From positions 1,302,001-1,366,000 of the forward strand of contig NZ_CP053839.1 of the NCBI RefSeq assembly GCF_013201625.1: a DNA stretch of 64,000 nucleotides, given 5' to 3'. Positions 47,001-54,839 of the stretch are shown here, piece after piece (the first letter of the stretch is position 1; each line of letters begins with the position of its first letter). This DNA is from Aliarcobacter lanthieri. Lineage in GTDB: Bacteria; Campylobacterota; Campylobacteria; Campylobacterales; Arcobacteraceae. The notes beneath the pieces were generated by a model. That model was not told where the DNA came from. It did no database searches and was given only the letters and a program-made list of their open reading frames with translations. The position numbers were made by a program, and so were the translations under genes.

Positions 47001-50000
47001 TTTAACAGTTTGCTCAAAGTGTGTTTTACTACTATTTTCTCCAGACTGTTCTGTTGTAATATATTTTAATTTTATATCTCCTAATGTTCCACTAAAGTTT
47101 TTATCAAATTGTAATTTAATTTTGTCTAAATCTGTAGATTTTATTACATACTCATTTCCATATACCCTATATGTTGCACCATCTACCATAGTAACACCAG
47201 AAGGAAGAGTGATTTTAATAGATAGAACTTCTGAACCATCATTGTCATATGAACTTGGAGTATTTTTATAAATATCTTTTAGATAAAACACCTCATCTTC
47301 TATAGCCTTGATATATTTTGTTCCACCAATAGTTACAACTTTATCATCACTATCTACAAGTTCAGTATTTATAGGCTCATCTGCAATATTCTTTACTATT
47401 ACACTCATATCAAGAGGATTTCCACTATTGTATTGTTCTTTACTAATTATAGTTTGTCCATCTATTATAGCACTTGATACTTTTTCTCCACTTATTTTGA
47501 AAGTATAATCTTTATCATCATTGTGTGGTGGTATAAATGTTGGTAGTTTTGAGTTTTGATAATCTAATATCTCTACTTTATAAGTACCATCACCATTTAA
47601 AGATACAGAAATATTCCCAGTTTTTCCATCTGTTAAAACTGTTTTTGTTGTCCATTCACTACCATTTTTTGTATATTCAATAACTTGTCCATTTTCAACA
47701 CCAATTAATTTATAATTTTTTGTACTATTATCAAATATATACAAACTTCCACCAACTGGTACTTTATCTATGAAAATAGTTGCAGTTTCACCTTTTGCCA
47801 CTAAATTTGAACCTTTTGGTTCAATATTTAATTTTAAACCTTTTGTTGGGTCTGTAATATTTCCACTACTTGAAACAGCTCCTCCTGTTGTATTTAATTT
47901 ATTGTTATTTTCTCTTCCTGCATCTTCATTTCCAATAGCTTGTGCTATTTGAATAGTTTGATTTGATGGATCACTTATAACAACTGGATTTACATTTATC
48001 TTAAAGTTTACAGAGTCTGTTTTTATATCCCCCCATTTACTGCTATCAGAAATCTCTTCTACTCCTTTGTCTTGTACTTTTAAAGTGATAGTTCCATTTA
48101 CAGTTCCTGCATAGTATTCTGGGAATTTTATACTAAAATCAGGATCAGCATTTTTATTGTTTGCATCATTAAATACTATTGTAGCTTTTCCATTATCACT
48201 TGCTGTTACTGTGTAACTTTGTCCACCAATAGTTACAACTGTGCCTTGTGGTAAACCTGTGATTTCATAAGTTCTTTTTTCACTTCCATCTAAATCACCT
48301 TTTGTTCCACCATCTCCATTTAAAGCTCCACTTGTAGGAGATAAAATATTTTTGATATTTAATACAGTATCTTTTTGTTTATTTACATCTGTAAACGTAT
48401 ATGTTTTATCTGCATTACTTATAGTTCCATTTGAGTTATTGTCCCATTTTATAGATATATTATCTGTAACTGGTAGAATATTTACTGTCATATCTGCTGA
48501 TGTTTCTGATTTATACTCATCTTCTCCAATCAATGGTTTATTGTCATCATCTAACTCATAAGATGTTACTTTTATAGTAATTTTTATATCTGTATCATTA
48601 TCTTCTGCATGTTGGATTTTTAAGTTTTCATACTCTGTTCTTGTAAGATATAAAACATTTCCACCTTTTGCTGGTAGTGTTCCACTATGATGATAAGATG
48701 TATCTATATCTGTTCCACCTGAAGTTTTTACTATTACAATTTTTATTTCTTGATTATTTGATGAAATAGTTAAAACTTCATCATTTTCACTATATAGTTT
48801 TGCACCATTTATAGCTGAACCATTTGTAAATGTAAGAGTTATTTCCCCATTTCTTTCAGGATGATCTCCATTAGCTCCATTTTTATCTACTTGATCTTTT
48901 GATAAACTTGGTACTTTAAGTTCTAAAGCTACTTTATTTGTACCTTCTTGAGTATTTTTATTATCCTCATAAGTTTCTACATTCTTTACAAAAATAGTTG
49001 GTGCATCAGCTACTGGTTTTACATTTACTGTAACTGTTGCTGTTGCTTCATCTCCATCAAAATCTGTTACTGTATATGAGAACTGTGGGCTTTTTGTAAA
49101 ATCATAATTACTATAATCAGGTGATGGAGTGAATTTTACTGTACCATCTCCATGATTTAAAAGTTTTCCAATAGGATATTCTTTATTCGTATCCGATGGT
49201 TCATAAATATCAATTTCTGCACCTTTTGCAAGATCAATACCATTAATTTTAATAGTTCCATCTTTAAATGCTTCATTTGAAAGTCTAATAGTTGTATCTG
49301 TATCTTCATTTGTACTTACTGTTATAGGTTGTGCTACAGGTACAGAATCTACTACTGTTACATTAAAAGTTTTATTCACCGATGTTGTTCCATTTGATGT
49401 TACATTAAATTGGAATGGTAAAACAAAACTTTCATCATTAGTTGGTTTAATATGATCCATTGTTTCTAAAAGTTTAAAATCATATACATCATTTCCACTG
49501 CCATCTTTTTTAAGTTCTACTGTAAATACTGTTTTTCCATCTGTTCTTTTTGCTGTTAATATTGTTCCACTTTCGTTATAGCTATAAGTAATGTCTTGTC
49601 CATTACTTTTCTCAGTAGAAGTTATAATAGATTTATCAAAAGATACTGTATATGTACCATTATTTGGATTTTTAATACCCAAAGAATTATCTTTAGAGTC
49701 CTCTCTATCATCTGAAGAATTATTTAATCCATCTTCATAAACTATTGTATCTACAGGATTTCCTAACGTAATACCATCTTTTATAGTTCCAGTTACTGAT
49801 CTTTCAGCACCGTTTGGATTACCAATAGCAATATTCTCAAATTTGCCATCTTTTTGAGCTACATTTGTGATAGTTAATGTATAAACTTCATCTCCTTCAG
49901 AAGTAAAATCATCAATTGTTTTATTTGTAATTGGTAATTTATAAATACCATTTTCATCTTTTGGTGTAGATGATGTTATTTTTACAGTTTCTAGTCTTAT

Positions 50001-52649
50001 ATTTGAGAAATCAGCATTTTCTACAGTTCCTGTTGTTGAAGTATATTGTAATGTTACAGTTATTTCTTCTCCATCAGGAATTATTACTGGATCTCCATTT
50101 TTATCTACAAGTTGTATATGATGAACTAAATCCCAACCTTCTACAGTTTCAGCATTATTTATAATTTTTACATATACCGTATCTTCTTTTCCATATCCTT
50201 GTCCATCTACTGTTGGATTTTCACTAATAGGTGCATTTGTTGTTGGATCATTATCTGTAATAGTTGAAGTTACTGTATCTCTTGTTGTATCTATAGATGG
50301 GTTTTCATATTTACTTCCATCTATGATAGAATCTATTTTTACAGTAAATATTTCATTATTATCTCTTACATAATCATCATTTGTTTGTACGTCAAATACT
50401 TCTCCAAGAGATACTTCTTTGTCTTTTAAATATTGATAATCTTCACTTCCATCAAGTTGAGGTTTAACAGAATTTCCACCTTTTGCACCATCAGCTACAT
50501 CATATGTTGAAACTTTTACTTTACCATCTTGTATAAGTACATTATTGTCTTTATCAACAGCAACTGCTACATAGTACAATTTACCACTTTCAGGAGTTAT
50601 ATTGTTATCATTGTATACTAATTTTCCATTGCTATCAGTAATATCTGCAATTGTAATTGCAGAAGAAGTTACAGCAACAAGTAGAATTTTTACTTCTGTA
50701 CCATTATCATTTATTTCTGTAGTTGTAGTATTTGATGGATTTGGTACTTTTATAGTGTCTAATCCTGTATATTCATTGAATTTAATATTTTCAAATTCAT
50801 TAGTATCTATATCTTCTATTTTTAATGTATAACTTTCTTTCCCTTCTGTATAAACATCATCTTTTGTTTCAATTGTGAAATCTATAGATGATTTATCTTT
50901 GGGAATTTCAATAGTAAAAGTATCTTTTGTAGTGTCAGTAACTTCTATACCATTAATTTTCAATAAATCTTTTAAATCAGCTGGATTTGTTGTTGAACCA
51001 GAAAATTTAATAGTTACATCTGTAGGATTTGAAACTTTTACTTCATTTCCTTTATAATCAACAAGTTTAACTGTGTATGTAACTACTTCACCTTCAACTA
51101 CTGAAGATTTATTTGCTGTAATTACTGCATATACTGTATCTTCTGCTCCATAAGTAATACTATTTGTATCCGAACCACCCGAAACAATATCTGCATTTTT
51201 TGTTGTTGTATTATCTAATATTGTTGTTGTTACATATTTTTGATTTCCATTTTTATCTCCAATTTTTATATTTTCGAATTCACCAGTTGATTCTACCCCT
51301 GCTATCTCAATACTAAAATTTTCTCCATTATCTGCTACATAATCATCTAATGTCTTTACTTCAAAAATTTGTGATTTTGAAGTTCCCTCTTTAATGATAA
51401 TATCTTCTTTTATATATTCACCATCTTTATACTCTGTATCATCATTTGAAGTTGTTATATTTTTGTATACTACTGTTACTTTTGTATCTTTTGTTACAAT
51501 TACTTCTTTTCCATCTTTATCTACAATTTGAACTATATATTTTGCTATATCACCTTCATTTACAATTTTATCACCACTAACAAGTACAAATACAGTATCT
51601 TCTTCTCCATAAGTTCCATATGCACTATCAGGTTTATTTGGATCAAGAGGGTTATTATTTGCTAAAGGATTATCTAAGATAGTCCCTATTCCCTCTGATT
51701 TTACTATATTTACATTTCCAATTGGATTTGTTAAAGTTACTTTAAATTGTTCACTTTTTTCATAATAGTAATCATCTTTTATAGGAATTTTTATTTCTCC
51801 TACAGAACTACCACTTAAAATTGTAACAACTCCTGTAGAATGGACATAATCTTTACCATCCTCAGCTGTAATATTACTTGTAGCAAAGTCTACAGAAATA
51901 TTCCCAGATGCTGGTCCATCTAAAGCTACAGTAAATACCATATATCCATCTTGTTCATACATAGTTACATCATCAATACTCAAATTTGCAGGGTGAATAG
52001 ATGTTGGTGGAGTTACTGTTGGTGGAGTTACTGTTGGTGGAGTTACATTTTCACCTGGTGTAGTAATTGGTCTATCACCTGGATTATTATTTCCTAAAGG
52101 TTTTGAATTTAAAGAATCATATTCATCTCCTTTTTCTACCTCTTTATAAGTTTGAGTTTTTACCCAAAATTTTTTTCTTAGATCACTTATAACATCTACA
52201 ATATCTCCATCTCTATTTGCAAAAGTACCGATACTTCCTTCTTCAATTTCTTCATCTTCTTCACCGGCTGTTGTTTCTTCTTCAGTTATATCTAGAAAAC
52301 CATCAAAATTGGCATCTGTTAAATCACTCCAAACATCAGTACTATTTTTATATGTATCTAAAATTTGTTCTATTCCTTCTCTTGTAAAAAACAACTCTTC
52401 ATTTCCAAATGCTGTTTCTATTAAAGAGCTATCTATTAATTGTTTTTGACCTTCAGATAAAACAATTACATCATTTCCATCTAAAACTATTTCTATCTTA
52501 GCAGAACTTGAATTTGAATCAACTCCATAAACTGTGTCATCTTCAAATATAATATCCCCTACTTTTAACTCATTTATATTATCATTTTTATCTTTTACTA
52601 AGAACTTTCCATTCTCTATAAATTGTACTTTTCCAGCTTGAGTTGACAT
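44055..52649 (-). CDS. Giant type I secreted adhesin with retention module (LapA-like)
   Basis: 2864 residues. Residues 1 to about 125 match the retention module that keeps LapA-type adhesins in their outer-membrane pore (GKVQFIENGKFLVKD, LSEGQKQLIDSSLI). An acidic linker and three VTPPT units (202-216) follow, then a Calx-beta domain (about 222-332), several long repeats starting YG-x-EDTVY, cadherin-like and VCBS-like repeats (SYTVTDFDGDEATATVTV), and a C-terminus (LTLKDVLDM, INITILGGGNG) typical of type I secretion targets. No RTX nonapeptide run, transporter, LapG or LapD gene is nearby. The start has AAGGA upstream. It would mediate attachment. Confidence 0.88.
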   Translation of the reverse strand: MSTQAGKVQFIENGKFLVKDKNDNINELKVGDIIFEDDTVYGVDSNSSSAKIEIVLDGNDVIVLSEGQKQLIDSSLIETAFGNEELFFTREGIEQILDTYKNSTDVWSDLTDANFDGFLDITEEETTAGEEDEEIEEGSIGTFANRDGDIVDVISDLRKKFWVKTQTYKEVEKGDEYDSLNSKPLGNNNPGDRPITTPGENVTPPTVTPPTVTPPTSIHPANLSIDDVTMYEQDGYMVFTVALDGPASGNISVDFATSNITAEDGKDYVHSTGVVTILSGSSVGEIKIPIKDDYYYEKSEQFKVTLTNPIGNVNIVKSEGIGTILDNPLANNNPLDPNKPDSAYGTYGEEDTVFVLVSGDKIVNEGDIAKYIVQIVDKDGKEVIVTKDTKVTVVYKNITTSNDDTEYKDGEYIKEDIIIKEGTSKSQIFEVKTLDDYVADNGENFSIEIAGVESTGEFENIKIGDKNGNQKYVTTTILDNTTTKNADIVSGGSDTNSITYGAEDTVYAVITANKSSVVEGEVVTYTVKLVDYKGNEVKVSNPTDVTIKFSGSTTNPADLKDLLKINGIEVTDTTKDTFTIEIPKDKSSIDFTIETKDDVYTEGKESYTLKIEDIDTNEFENIKFNEYTGLDTIKVPNPSNTTTTEINDNGTEVKILLVAVTSSAITIADITDSNGKLVYNDNNITPESGKLYYVAVAVDKDNNVLIQDGKVKVSTYDVADGAKGGNSVKPQLDGSEDYQYLKDKEVSLGEVFDVQTNDDYVRDNNEIFTVKIDSIIDGSKYENPSIDTTRDTVTSTITDNDPTTNAPISENPTVDGQGYGKEDTVYVKIINNAETVEGWDLVHHIQLVDKNGDPVIIPDGEEITVTLQYTSTTGTVENADFSNIRLETVKITSSTPKDENGIYKLPITNKTIDDFTSEGDEVYTLTITNVAQKDGKFENIAIGNPNGAERSVTGTIKDGITLGNPVDTIVYEDGLNNSSDDREDSKDNSLGIKNPNNGTYTVSFDKSIITSTEKSNGQDITYSYNESGTILTAKRTDGKTVFTVELKKDGSGNDVYDFKLLETMDHIKPTNDESFVLPFQFNVTSNGTTSVNKTFNVTVVDSVPVAQPITVSTNEDTDTTIRLSNEAFKDGTIKINGIDLAKGAEIDIYEPSDTNKEYPIGKLLNHGDGTVKFTPSPDYSNYDFTKSPQFSYTVTDFDGDEATATVTVNVKPVADAPTIFVKNVETYEDNKNTQEGTNKVALELKVPSLSKDQVDKNGANGDHPERNGEITLTFTNGSAINGAKLYSENDEVLTISSNNQEIKIVIVKTSGGTDIDTSYHHSGTLPAKGGNVLYLTRTEYENLKIQHAEDNDTDIKITIKVTSYELDDDNKPLIGEDEYKSETSADMTVNILPVTDNISIKWDNNSNGTISNADKTYTFTDVNKQKDTVLNIKNILSPTSGALNGDGGTKGDLDGSEKRTYEITGLPQGTVVTIGGQSYTVTASDNGKATIVFNDANNKNADPDFSIKFPEYYAGTVNGTITLKVQDKGVEEISDSSKWGDIKTDSVNFKINVNPVVISDPSNQTIQIAQAIGNEDAGRENNNKLNTTGGAVSSSGNITDPTKGLKLNIEPKGSNLVAKGETATIFIDKVPVGGSLYIFDNSTKNYKLIGVENGQVIEYTKNGSEWTTKTVLTDGKTGNISVSLNGDGTYKVEILDYQNSKLPTFIPPHNDDKDYTFKISGEKVSSAIIDGQTIISKEQYNSGNPLDMSVIVKNIADEPINTELVDSDDKVVTIGGTKYIKAIEDEVFYLKDIYKNTPSSYDNDGSEVLSIKITLPSGVTMVDGATYRVYGNEYVIKSTDLDKIKLQFDKNFSGTLGDIKLKYITTEQSGENSSKTHFEQTVKLFVSPVAEAEISKSTTGNEDSIFKVDFDIAHKNGDNDETLESIMIKASDILSKDFTLYIGNGEDKVAVTTLIQNVDGYYELTKAQWENIYALNTTEHTHGNYKFDVKYIVKDTANGVSDTKTSNFDYELNIKAVTDIPKLTLDTITTVDNSKVTITDKTVTIKEPSAEFKVSFKTTSDDKDGSETVQEIVISGVPQGVEVIGATYYGYNGSPHNGIWVINNPTDKALNIDGASSEITFKVHPGSNFEDRDIKITTYTKDSGDAEVKSDSQTIKIEKGHDYTPGTGHGTPPLFNLSTQPTTIYEDNDSDPKTDGKQDEYNLGKSIVVTAENGHPDNGNYAITITDFPTGTVVTGYDYSYVEGGKTFYVVVGNGNAADIMTKLSNVIVTPPKDMNTGGDINGKMTFSAMISTWDGGTFKEGTPINNHQNDITPVTDPMTVTITANNINEDGTSIININLSNPSDGTKTVLGNTINITIIETWKDIVDGGGTNGTFTVPAGYIISSTSTDSNGNTVYSIQKSDKSVFSVGDIDGLTYKSANNRDGEVKFEVSVQNNEIGSTVTLDSKGDKTITVTPVIDTNLDASTVVATGTEDLAIAGLANPIKITITDGTVPLVITDKSETLGNIVLDKIPNGMTVWYMDGTTLKMATNIGTSTGNYTLNPNGDKVNVGVNKWLIPTNGSNTIPEIYVNAPENWAGTFNFDVSLSIYEQNLSTPIEKTINSTGKIESVADGFESISGTKATKNVFQWADLQLNANMKDVDGSEVMNLELNGLSSNAQFKLKDGSLTNQAVWDGSKWTISGIKVDDINKIQFMDTKATTSVTAKAWTQELDESGNPLTGTNYESNKVDISGDLVEIKSISGTFTFDKELNMNFDNIGDIKTGENYNIGLKDITTINLGSNNGAKNELLNLTLKDVLDMGKKENGEINITILGGGNGTNKDKVTFADDNQWLKSSEITNGYYEYTNTLDPTVKVKVQQEIEQPL
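52003..52047 (-). repeat. Three tandem 15-bp repeats in the adhesin gene
   Basis: GTTGGTGGAGTTACT occurs three times without a gap (the last copy differs in its final base). On the coding strand each unit gives five residues, VTPPT. The in-frame unit could expand or contract by slippage and change the linker after the retention module. Confidence 0.85.
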
Positions 52650-52708
52650 GAGTATCCTTCTAATTTTTATATTTGGAAAAATATTATCTTTTAATATTAA
52701 TAAAAGAT

Positions 52709-52726
52709 AGTACCCCTTTGGGTACT
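52709..52726 (-). promoter_or_regulatory. Hairpin upstream of the adhesin gene
   Basis: AGTACCC-CTTT-GGGTACT, a perfect 7-bp stem about 60 nt before the adhesin ATG. It may lie in the mRNA leader or act as an operator. It has no T-run on either side, so a terminator is unlikely. Confidence 0.35.
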
Positions 52727-52791
52727 TATTACCATTTTAAAATCATTAGTTATCTATCTTTCAAGATTAAACTTCTATTGGATACCATTCC

Positions 52792-52806
52792 ATTAACATA
52801 TAATTA
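52792..52806. repeat. Left 15-bp direct repeat, candidate attL
   Basis: ATTAACATATAATTA, identical to 55926-55940. It lies between the adhesin leader and the element. A competing longer but imperfect repeat starts at 52921. Confidence 0.5.
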
Positions 52807-52920
52807 GAAAAGCAAATGATTAAAACATATTAAACAAACTAACAAAAGCCTTTAATAGCACTCTTACAGACATTCTTATTTTATTTAAAATTTTAAATAT
52901 ATGGTTTAATATTCTATTCT

Positions 52921-52957
52921 TTTGTACAAATTTAACACACTTTGTACAGTGTGTACA
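52921..52957. repeat. TGTACA box cluster
   Basis: TGTACA occurs at 52923, 52943 and 52952; TTTGTACA recurs with a 20-bp period, and CACACT/AGTGTG flank the second box as an inverted repeat. The first 20 bases match 18 of 20 at 55871-55890, across the integrase stop codon. Candidate integrase or Rep binding sites, or an alternative attachment core. Confidence 0.5.
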
Positions 52958-53155
52958 TACAATTATTTATATTACATATTGACAATACTAATAAATTTAA
53001 TTATAATTATTAAATTAGTCGTATAAGAAATATTTATATAAATCGATTAAGTCTTAATATATGTCGCAACAAATTTTTGTGTAGGTCGATAATTCATACA
53101 AACAAATCAAAAGTTATTTTTAAAGGCTCAATTTTTTATTTATAAAAAATGAGCA

Positions 53156-53205
53156 AACAAACGGTTTTTTAGTTATTTACACAATAATATTTTAATCCGT
53201 TTGTT
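53156..53205. repeat. 9-bp inverted repeat before rep
   Basis: AACAAACGG (53156-53164) and CCGTTTGTT (53197-53205) are exact complements with a 32-nt spacer. It lies 115 nt upstream of the rep start codon. May be part of an origin or an operator. Confidence 0.45.
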
Positions 53206-53223
53206 ACAGAGTACAGAAGTAAA

Positions 53224-53275
53224 AAGGCTTTTTTGACTTAATCGTGTAGGTTACGGAGCGATTGTCAAAAGCCCT
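53224..53275. repeat. Large imperfect hairpin before rep, candidate replication origin
   Basis: The arms 53224-53244 and 53259-53275 pair through AAGG, GGC/GCC, TTTTGAC/GTCAAAA and AATCG/CGATT around a 14-nt loop TGTAGGTTACGGAG. It lies 45 nt before the rep start, the place where rolling-circle elements often hold their nick or priming site. A related GTGTAGGTCGAT occurs at 53079. Confidence 0.4.
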
Positions 53276-53320
53276 TGATTACTTTTAAAAAAGTTACTAC
53301 ATAAATTAAAAGGAATAAAA

Positions 53321-54382
53321 ATGTATGGATTATCACAAGATGATTTTACTAGTATAGATAGTAAACTCATAAAACAAGAAAAATATATAAAAAATATGTT
53401 TTTTAATTTTGGAATTGAAAATGAACAAAAGTCTATTTTAGATTTTACATATTCAGCAAATTTAAATCCTAATAAATATTTTGCAGAAATGAATAATAGA
53501 ATAAATAGTATTTTCAAATATGCAAATGAAAAAAAGTTAAAACCAGTTTTTTGTACTATTACTGCACCTAGTAAATATCATCAAACTGATAAAAATAGAA
53601 AACTCATATTATCTCCAAATCAAACTGCAAAAGACTTAACTCAAACTTTTAATAAATTTACTAATATACAAGTTTTTCAAAAACTAAGAAAAGAGTTAGG
53701 AGAAAGTCTAACTTATTTTAGAGTAAATGAGCCACATAAGAGTGGAGTTCCACATACTCATATAATGCTATTTTTACCTAATCACTATATTTTAGAAGTA
53801 AAACAAAAATTTTATGAATATTTTACAAATAAAGTAAGATGGGGTAATAATGTAAAAAGCTTAGATTTTAGATATACATTTTACAATGTTAAAGGGGCTA
53901 TATCCTATTTAATGAAATATATAACTAAAACTTTTAAGAATGAGAATAACTCAAAGAATAAAGCTTGGTATTGGTATATAAAAAATAATGTAAGGCGATT
54001 TTCTTGTTCAAGAACTTTAGCCCCTTTAATGGTTTATAGAAAAATTAGATATTTTTTTAAAGATAAATATCAAGATGACTATTTAGAAATTTCAAAACTA
54101 TTAAAAGAAAAGAATATTCTTAGGTTATTTGATGATACAACTTATAATTATATGTTTTATAATAAATCAACTGGTGAAATAGAAGAAATAAATATATGGC
54201 AGAAAAATACAGATTTAATATTAAGGAGTAGAATAAAAAAAGATAAAATAATATCTTTAAAATATTCTAAAAAAGAATTTAAAACAAATTTAATAGCATT
54301 TGTATCAGATTTTGAAAAATATATTTATTCAAAAAAAATGAATAAATTCATTTTAATGCCAGTTATTCCATCTTTACTTTAA
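53321..54382 (+). CDS. Two-tyrosine HUH replication endonuclease (phiX174/P2 gpA type)
   Basis: 353 residues. FCTITAPSKYH at 78-88 is motif 1, VPHTHIMLFLP with His145 and His147 is the metal-binding HUH motif, and YLMKYITK with Tyr196 and Tyr200 is the two-tyrosine catalytic motif (compare YVAKYVNK in phiX174 gpA). Such proteins nick and religate one strand to start rolling-circle replication. AAAGGAATAAAA precedes the ATG. The gene ends at a TAA, after which the same frame stays open for 57 codons, so the native C-terminus is probably lost. It is the first of three genes. Confidence 0.85.
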   Translation: MYGLSQDDFTSIDSKLIKQEKYIKNMFFNFGIENEQKSILDFTYSANLNPNKYFAEMNNRINSIFKYANEKKLKPVFCTITAPSKYHQTDKNRKLILSPNQTAKDLTQTFNKFTNIQVFQKLRKELGESLTYFRVNEPHKSGVPHTHIMLFLPNHYILEVKQKFYEYFTNKVRWGNNVKSLDFRYTFYNVKGAISYLMKYITKTFKNENNSKNKAWYWYIKNNVRRFSCSRTLAPLMVYRKIRYFFKDKYQDDYLEISKLLKEKNILRLFDDTTYNYMFYNKSTGEIEEINIWQKNTDLILRSRIKKDKIISLKYSKKEFKTNLIAFVSDFEKYIYSKKMNKFILMPVIPSLL

Positions 54383-54556
54383 GATTATCAACTAAATAAT
54401 TATTTCAATATATTAAACAAAAATATAGATAATATAAATTTAATTCATTTTGGAATTACAAAAAATGAAATGATAAAAAGAGGTTTTTTACAAGAAGATT
54501 ATATTAATCCTGCTTTATATACTCCAATTTTAGGAGAATATAATGAGTTTAGTTGA
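54383..54556 (+). pseudogene. Detached C-terminal remnant of the rep gene
   Basis: Directly after the rep TAA the same frame reads 57 codons (starting DYQLNNYFNILNKN, ending PILGEYNEFS) to a TGA at 54554. A single change of CAA to TAA would explain the stop. Without internal start plus ribosome site it is not likely to be translated alone. It overlaps the next gene by 14 nt and holds its GGAG ribosome site, normal for a coupled pair. Confidence 0.5.
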
Positions 54557-54839
54557 TATTAGTACAATAAATTTAATTCCAAAAGTTCTTGAAGAAATGC
54601 AAAATCTTAAAAAAGATATACACGAATTAAAACAACATTTAAAACCTAAATATGATTTGAGTAGAAGAAATGGAGTTATGAAATATTTAAATATTTCAGA
54701 TAGTACAATATCTAAATATATAAAAGAAGGTACTTTTAAAGAAGGTTATCACTATTATAGAGAAATAAAGGGAAGAAAATCTATAATAAAATATGTAAGC
54801 GGTGCTATTGAAGAGTTCAAAAAGGACAAAACAAAATGA
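54543..54839 (+). CDS. Small coiled-coil and helix-turn-helix protein (excisionase-like)
   Basis: 98 residues. Residues 14-38 (LEEMQNLKKDIHELKQHLK) form a coiled coil, and from about 43 RRNGVMKYLNISDSTISKYI is a helix-turn-helix of the MerR/AlpA type common in excisionases and replication regulators, followed by a wing (HYYREIKGRKSIIKY). GGAG precedes the ATG. It overlaps the integrase start by 4 nt. Likely an excisionase or a repressor of rep. Confidence 0.72.
   Translation: MSLVDISTINLIPKVLEEMQNLKKDIHELKQHLKPKYDLSRRNGVMKYLNISDSTISKYIKEGTFKEGYHYYREIKGRKSIIKYVSGAIEEFKKDKTK

Larger units (their letters stand above)
52650..53320. other. 671-bp gene-free region: adhesin upstream region plus leader of the integrated element
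   Basis: No gene is supported here. From left to right it holds the adhesin ribosome site, a hairpin (AGTACCC, CTTT, GGGTACT at 52709-52726), the left copy of a 15-bp direct repeat (52792), a cluster of three TGTACA boxes (52923-52957), and two inverted-repeat structures just before the replication gene (53156-53205 and 53224-53275). Adhesin promoter sequences must lie in the left part, although the boundary with the element is close. Confidence 0.6.

Noticed and set aside
46362-51057. Many open frames on the plus strand opposite the adhesin gene
   Set aside because: They arise from the repeated Thr/Asp/Gly codons of the adhesin read backwards, giving Ser/Leu/Phe-rich products without ribosome sites.
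52009-52050. A CRISPR-like repeat
   Set aside because: The three 15-bp copies are contiguous, without spacers, in frame inside the adhesin gene.
52650-52790. A tRNA gene as integration target of the element
   Set aside because: No cloverleaf or GGTTCGA-type T-arm was seen beside either repeat. The target appears to be an intergenic AT-rich site.
53251-53517. An 88-residue minus-strand frame across the rep start
   Set aside because: It overlaps rep and the hairpin, has no ribosome site, and the rep frame has clear family motifs.
54383-54542. A separate small gene between rep and the HTH gene
   Set aside because: The frame is continuous with rep and no start with a ribosome site lies at its head, so a rep remnant is the simpler reading.
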